Positions 57,800-64,000 of a stretch of DNA of 64,000 bases are shown piece after piece (within the stretch, counting starts at the first letter, position 1; each line of letters starts with the position of its first letter). This stretch comes from Lucifuga dentata (lineage: Eukaryota > Chordata > Actinopteri > Ophidiiformes > Bythitidae): contig VXCM01000049.1 of NCBI GenBank assembly GCA_014773175.1, positions 186,001 through 250,000 of the forward strand. Direction: 5' to 3'. Made by a program: the position numbers and the translations under genes. A model generated the notes under the pieces. The model saw only the letters and a list, made by a program, of their open reading frames with translations. It searched no databases and was not told where the DNA came from.

Positions 57800-60700
57800 T
57801 CCAATGCCAAGAAAAAGTGAATATCTCTCACTCAAGTGCCAAAATTCTTTATTTCAGTCCAGATTATGTGTCAAATGTGATATTGATAGATAAGAATTTT
57901 TGCACCTGAAAGGAAACAATTGAAGGACTTTATTATAATATGCCAAGAAGTCATGTGAAGTAAAATGAACACAAGACAATGAGAGGTTTTCAAAGTTTAG
58001 GCACTGCATGGTGGCAATCTAAAAGGTCAAAGTTGATATGAGAATGTGAAGTTATGAGACAGCTCTTTTAACAAGCTTGTTTGCAGTTTCTGGACTCACC
58101 AACACTTCTGCTTCCTCGCTGTCGGCGAATGAATATTCTGTCTGTTTTGATGGCAACCATTGTAAGATCATCTGCTGTGATCAGTGTTTGTGTTATAGAT
58201 TTTCATGTTATCTGTCTGTGTAACTTCTGAGCAGCAGAACATGACACTTAAAACACAACTTATTGATACATTATTTATGTATCTTTTCTTCTTAGCAGCT
58301 TTATCTAAATAGTCTGTGGAAGTACATGTGCTGTATCCTTTTCACAAAGTTTTTTTGAATAATTCATAGTCATCCATCAATGCATCAGTCAGATTGTTGC
58401 TAATCCTGCTAAGCAAACTCATTCTTGGGTCAAAGTGCAAATGGCAAGTTTCCAAATGTTATGGAAATGTGTAGATCTAAACTAAGCTCACAGAGATCTC
58501 TTTATTTTGGACAAATTAGATTTCATAATTTGATAACATAATTTTTGTTAATTCCCTTTTTTAAACAAAGTATATTGTCATTGGTTTATGGCATAAATCA
58601 CTACTTATGATAATTTTATTGAAAAGTTTATACCATGATTTTAGACAAACAGCATGAATGGCTTTGAACTGCATGAAACATTAAAATTGACCTTCTTTTT
58701 GGTACTGCAGCTGGTATCCATAATGTTTTTAACTAAAATACATTGAAGAATATCCACGTGTATGGAGAAATATTGTTAAAAAAAATAAATAAATAAAAAT
58801 GGCAGATGTACTGTCTTCAAGATGCTCATCATGCTGAGCTGTCTCCTCTTTATAAAAACATAAAGGCAATATAAAGGCAATATAAATGGTGCAGGTCACT
58901 GATGTCACCCTTATGTACAGTCCTATTATGGGTGTTATGGATATATAATAATGGGTAATGGGTATTAGAATTTAATTAGTCAAAGCTGTTGCATGTGTAA
59001 CTACAGTATCTGCATTTGTTTTGACAGTAGAAGTTCCTCAAGGTGATCAATAATAGAAATAGCTTGCCTCTCATTGCTAGTTGCAAGACATAGCTGCTGC
59101 TAGGATTTCACTGAAGGCTGAAAGGGTCAGACAGAAAGCAATATGTCTTCAATGCTTGTAATCCCACAGAAGAAGGTGTGGAGCAGTTACTGACTGGAGG
59201 ACAACAAAGGAGGAGACAGAACAGTCATCGGATATGACTGTCAAAGGCAAAAAAACTATGGGAAAGGCAAATTTTAGCTTTAGTTTTTATGAAAGGAGCA
59301 AAAGTATAGACATGCTTGTACTATTGTGTGTGTGCCCATGCATGTTAATGTGTGTGTGTGAATCAGTTAGGAAGAGACGGAGGTGCAGCCACAAAAGATC
59401 ATTTCTGCTGGCAGAAAATACACAATCCCTTGATGTGCTCTTCAAAGAAAGAGCTAAACCTCCTCCATAGAGACGAGCTCCTCACAGACATGCAGAAGGC
59501 GAGACCTCATTCCATACCACTGCATCAATGTCTCATGAGGTTAGAAGACTTTAGACAAGGCTCTGACTCAGCCTGCTCCCACACCATGCATCAAAGATGA
59601 GATGTGTGATGACATTTGGCAGTAATTGAACTAATTCAGTGCTCCACATCCAGAACCTTTGGCCCAGCAGCTCTTTGCTTCATTGATAAAATTCCTGAGA
59701 GCAATAGCTGAAAGTGTCCACCAGGTGGATTTGCAGCTGCTCCTCTGATTCCAAAATTACATAACAAGGAAAAGTTAGAGTTACACAAAGCAGGACCAGC
59801 ATAAACATTAGCCAGATGCAGACTGCTGCTGAATTGATTTTGGTTTCCTCACTGCTCATTGTGTGTTGCTGAACTTTGACCAGGAGTCAAGAGCTGCAAA
59901 AGCTTTCCAGATCCATGATTTAAGATAGTTCAGACAAATGTAACAGAAGGAATAATGAAGCTGCTCTGAAACTTCCAGGCAGTGGCCAGGTGTGTGCTTC
60001 TTGAAACATTTTTTTTTTTAAAACAGTCCAGAAGAAAATAATTAGATAGACATTTTGTATTTGCTTTACAGAATGCCACATAATGGGTTAAAAAACACAT
60101 AAAGGTTTATTGAGTCACACACAGTCCTACAGGACAACACATGACTCTACCACATGACACATGACATGATAACCACATGACTCTACAGAGAAATGTGTCA
60201 TGTATAATCAAATCTGTGATTTAATCAAACCTCACCAACACAAAATTTAAGGAACAAGATGTCATAATGCTGCTTCAAATTTGAATAAACTCTGAACTCT
60301 GGGGTTAATTAGGACAGCATGAATCAGAAGATTACCAATTTAACAACTATAACAGACTCAAAATCCATTCTTATTTGTGAGATAACTTAGTTAGCCCTCA
60401 TTTGGTAGGACTGTAAGCAACCCTATGCTACCACCATTTTCCTTGATTTATTTATTTCCTATTGATTTAAATTGCCCTTTTGGACAGTAAACAGTAGCGG
60501 CAACGGGGCTAAGTTTTGTTTGAGATCCCAACTGAGATTAATTTATAATTTGAAATATTCCAGTGCCTCAGTAAATGACTGCTTATATAAAATGTTCCAG
60601 TCACTAATGGTTTGTTTTTAAATGTCTGTTTTTCTGGTATTTTCTGAAAATTTGCACCAGTGATTTGACAGATAAAAAACAACTTCTGCTCGTATTCTAT

Positions 60701-62090
60701 AAGCAAATTCTATCTGACGGGACTCTGCGTGACCTACTTTCGCTGTGCATCATTAAAACCAACCAGCAATTACTCGAGAGCTGTTGACATCTGGACAGTC
60801 TTACTCAGAAGAAACTTTATTCACTGTTCCTACTGTCTATCTGTCTCATCAAAAAATAAATAATGCGCTGAATAATTCACTGGTAGCTTGGAGTTAGGAG
60901 TCAAAGAGAGAATATTATTTTCTCAGGCTGATACCCTGATACAGAGATTGGGAGATCAGTTCATAGAAACACAAATTTCCCATCTACAATAGGAGCAATA
61001 CTAGCATTTCAGTAGTCTGAGCAGTGTTTGGCTTGTGAAACAATTAAAGTGATAGCTCATACAGTAAACATACACATATACCACATACACATCAAAGTTA
61101 CTGTAACAGGTGTAGGTGTTCATGTTTTCCAATAATAAGCAAAGCAGTGGATTTAAATTAGCTTCAAGGCCTTTAATTACACAGATGCCATAGACCCAAT
61201 ATTCCTGCAGGAAATGAAAGCAGAGCCGTTCACTCACACGGCTAAATTGGTGCGACAAACCCAAACAAGATATGCTCATCTGTCACCACAGCTGCATTTA
61301 ATTACAATGTTAAAAAAAACATTCAGGAAAGAAGTAATGCAGAGAACATATCTTATTAATCTTTAATTGACAATGATTCAGTGCATAATGCAATCAACTG
61401 ACTGACACAGTTGTGACATATTGGTGTTGATTTAGGATAATTTGTTTGCAAATGACACATTTCACAGACAGAGCAATATTAACATCCCATTGAAATCATG
61501 TTTCTGTCCATCTGAAAAATGCACATTAATAAATGCAATAAACACCATGCTGCATTTAGTTCAAGTTTTGACCCCACAACTCTTAAAAGAAATATGTGGG
61601 TCATTAGCAGGCCATTGACTTTGCCTGCGTGTTGCTTGGTGCTGAGCAGGTTGTCCACAGTTGGCTTATCAAAGCTTTTTACCATGTAAAAGTTGCTTTC
61701 TACTGCTGGAAACTCTAAGGCTAAGGCTTAAGTATACAGTAAAAATGCAGCTGTAAAACCAAAACTATATGAGCTAAAAACAGATGAAAGCTTCCCAAAT
61801 CTGCAGATTTGGGTGATGCTGCTCTTCATTGATGTATTATACTGTATAATCTTTCATATTGTCATAGGCCTTGTACATAGATATGTGCACTTGTGAGTCT
61901 AGAAAAACAAAAAGCAAAACATGTACTTGCACCTATTTATCTGAACAGCTGATTATTAACAGTTCAGCTATATTTCTCTGTGTGGTTGTGTCAGTGATGT
62001 TTAGGTTACAACAATATACTTGACTGTGCTTGACACACACAGACATCCATTGGCTGGGTCACAGAGGGGCAACACAGAGGTCCCCATACA
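57800..62090. other. Intergenic, no gene seen
   Basis: It includes an A/T run (AAATAAATAAATAAAA) at 58780-58797, a tandem TATAAAGGCAA pair at about 58860-58882, and CACATGAC-rich sequence at 60136-60183. 61140-61310 contains two copies of TTTAATTACA and could be conserved non-coding sequence. No coding region was recognised. Confidence 0.45.
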
Positions 62091-62097
62091 TGGAATC

Positions 62098-62510
62098 CAG
62101 TGAAGGTGTCATTCTGCACCTGTCCACCAGCTGTCATCATTGAGTTTCTTGACTCTGTTTCCTTAGACTGTATACATACTGGCCAGTTCCTCTTTGCCAG
62201 ATCATCCTTGTTGTTGTCAGAGTTTTGTTTTCTGTGTTTTCCTGCCTGTCTGCCTTTATGACCCTTGCCTTCCCTTAGATCACTGTTTGCCTGCCTTAGC
62301 CTTTTGAACTTGATAACCTGATGCTGGCTGCCATCTTGATACCGACCTTAAGCCTGGTCATGACCACTGTTTACCTACCTTAGCCCTTTGGATTTGTAAG
62401 GCTGTTTCTCTCTGTGATCTTGTGTTTGACTATATAAGCTTCCTGTTTATGAGTAAAATTTGTTTCCATCTCTACAACCTGCATTTGAGTCCCACCTCAG
62501 AAGCCATCAC
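62098..62510 (+). mobile_element. Possible solo LTR or LTR-like fragment
   Basis: It is CTGCCTG/CCTTGCC-rich, with a TATA-like ACTATATAAGCTTCC at 62430-62444, then GAGTAAAATTTG and GCATTTGAGTCCC. This order (promoter, poly(A)-like signal, GCATTTG.GTCC) resembles LTRs of teleost Gypsy-type elements. No TG..CA ends or target duplication were established. Confidence 0.35.
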
Positions 62511-62571
62511 ATGACAGCAGGGAATAATTCAGTCAACTCAGGAGTGTACAGTCTTACTTTTTGCAGTATAC

Positions 62572-62572
<1 letters not shown>

Positions 62573-62632
<60 letters not shown>
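62573..62632. repeat. (GATA)n microsatellite
   Basis: About 15 pure GATA units. Confidence 0.97.
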
Positions 62633-62633
<1 letters not shown>

Positions 62634-62639
62634 TCTTTT

Positions 62640-64000
62640 TTTCTCACAAATAGTTGCATTTTTAATTGGTGCAAAAGCAAAAACTTGAGTATTTTGCTGC
62701 AGTATATTGTCTCTGAACCAATTTGTCTGTCTCTGCAGAGTCTCTCACAAGCTAGCTTCTTGATGGGTAGTAAATAGTTCCAAATTATCAACAGTAACCT
62801 GTCACCCTAATGGGCTCTGGAGACACAAAGAACCTTGCATCTGACCTCCATCTACCTTAAACCCCAGGGCCAGGACATTGCCGGTCTAGTCTTACTATGG
62901 GGACATAAGCTAGACAGGGATGATGCACTACTGTATTAGGAGCCTCACACACAGGATCGAATAGCCTCTAAACTGTCACCATGCAGCCTCTGACTGTGTT
63001 CTCTAGTTTCATTCCCCAACTGTCTCTGAGCCTTTGGGTCCCTGTGGGGTCTGCTGAGTGAGAATGGAAGTCTGGAGTTCTTTGCATCATCTTTCACTGG
63101 CTTCCCCACAGCAGCCACACTGTTGTATCAAGTGGCACACTGGTGTCCATTCTGCCTGTTAGGTGCAACCTCAAAAGAAAGAACATGCAGGCTCCAAACC
63201 ACCTTTACAGATCTTCAATTCCTGGTGGTTGTGGACTTCATGTGAAATCTCACTGTATTTCTCTTCTCCAAACCAAACTCCTAAATTAACTAAATAAATT
63301 AAGCAAACTTAATATATTTAGTTTACTGGTTCTTATATCTGATTACTTTTGTCTTTCATAAACTAATCTGGTAATACCAATCAGTCCACACCACAATCAG
63401 TACAATTAACCTCAAGCAGAGTAGAGGTGCTACATATAGAGAGCATTGCATTGCTTAAAGATATTCTATAAGAAATGCCTGTGTTAACACGTCTCACTTC
63501 AATATCTGTGTGACATTTGACAAACTCCCACTGCTTCACATTCATTTTCATTGAATTGATTTCTGTTTGTCTTTCTCCTCCCTCTGGAATCCTGGTTGAA
63601 TTGCCTTACACTCGCATAATACCGGAAGATCTAGTGGGAGATCCCTTAGCTATTTTTCAGCCACATTCATCTCTGTTTCTCATCTGTGCTGTTGCAACCT
63701 TTTGTCTTGCAGTTCCTTCTCGGGCATGCATTTACATTATTCCATGGTTGTTAATGTGAGACCAATGGCAACTGTAAATTAGGTAGTAAGATGCCACCAT
63801 TCCTGTCAGTAAATACTAAATGATATCAATTTAATCTCTACATAACAACAGAGACAAATTGGGTATATTTCAATTTTGCTCCATTCACACCACCAGGTAC
63901 TCATAAACAGGAAGGTACTGACCCAATTGTGGGTGCTTTATTTATTTTTATTTCATTTGCATCCATTTTGTTTACTTCCATCTTAGAAACTAAACCCTTA
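62640..64000. other. Intergenic to the window end, no gene seen
   Basis: The 80-codon ORF at 63517-63759 has a hydrophobic C-terminal half but no recognisable family and no splice context. No repeat was recognised. Confidence 0.5.

Noticed and set aside
59710..59735. Additional CTCF-like match (CCACCAGGTGG)
   Set aside because: The 3' half of the motif (GCGCY) is replaced by ATTTG, so it is too weak to call.
1..64000. CRISPR arrays, tRNA or rRNA genes, bacterial-type operons
   Set aside because: No regularly spaced repeats, no cloverleaf other than SINE-derived boxes, and no polycistronic gene arrangement. The window is vertebrate intergenic DNA with one gene.

Overview
This is a vertebrate, almost certainly teleost, chromosomal window. 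It is AT-rich and intron/intergenic-dominated, crowded with (CA)n/(GA)n microsatellites, and littered with dispersed repeats of types common in ray-finned fish genomes. These include hAT-like elements, a TTAA-flanked piggyBac-like MITE, a TA-flanked Tc/mariner-like MITE, a tRNA-derived SINE with a GGAT-type tail, and decayed LINE pieces. There is no operon structure, CRISPR array or prokaryotic gene organisation.

The only protein-coding gene I can support is cdc42ep3 (Cdc42 effector protein 3 / Borg2), on the + strand. Its whole 362-residue coding sequence lies in one exon (ATG 26444, TAA 27530-27532). A canonical splice acceptor at 26206/26207 precedes it. A canonical donor at 21948/21949 follows a purine-rich, probably non-coding first exon, giving a 4.26-kb first intron. 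The 5' leader carries one short upstream ORF, and several AATAAA signals lie 0.5-1.1 kb after the stop. The protein keeps the Borg CRIB motif, the BD1-like segment and the C-terminal BD3-like segment, but has a long Asn/Ser/Gly-rich linker between them.

Layout: 1-21 kb is intergenic, with a hAT-like MITE (2130-2693), pieces of a TA MITE (2700-3400), a piggyBac-like MITE (8091-8324), a TGCAGTG-ended AT-rich element (8938-9705), a LINE reverse-transcriptase relic (16400-16880) and many simple repeats. 21.2-28.6 kb is the cdc42ep3 transcription unit. 28.6-64 kb is intergenic: a hAT with a nested SINE (29549-30500) and an inverted relative (31328-31852), SINE copies at 35.7, 36.2 and 56.2 kb, the piggyBac-like MITE again (41878-42443), the second hAT-like MITE copy (44878-45541), a 2.2-kb hAT with a perfect 8-bp target duplication that contains a TA MITE (45811-48011), an RTE-like fragment (50275-50560), a long perfect hairpin (55528-55580) and a possible LTR (62098-62510).

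Sixteen isolated single Ns sit almost always in homopolymer or dinucleotide tracts. One is flanked by a perfect 63-bp duplication. These mark contig joins and should be treated as assembly artefacts. I found no evidence for a new multi-gene system. The best leads are candidate CTCF sites in convergent orientation bracketing cdc42ep3, the unusual linker of the Cdc42ep3 protein, the perfect 25-bp-arm hairpin, and the nested, datable transposon insertions.
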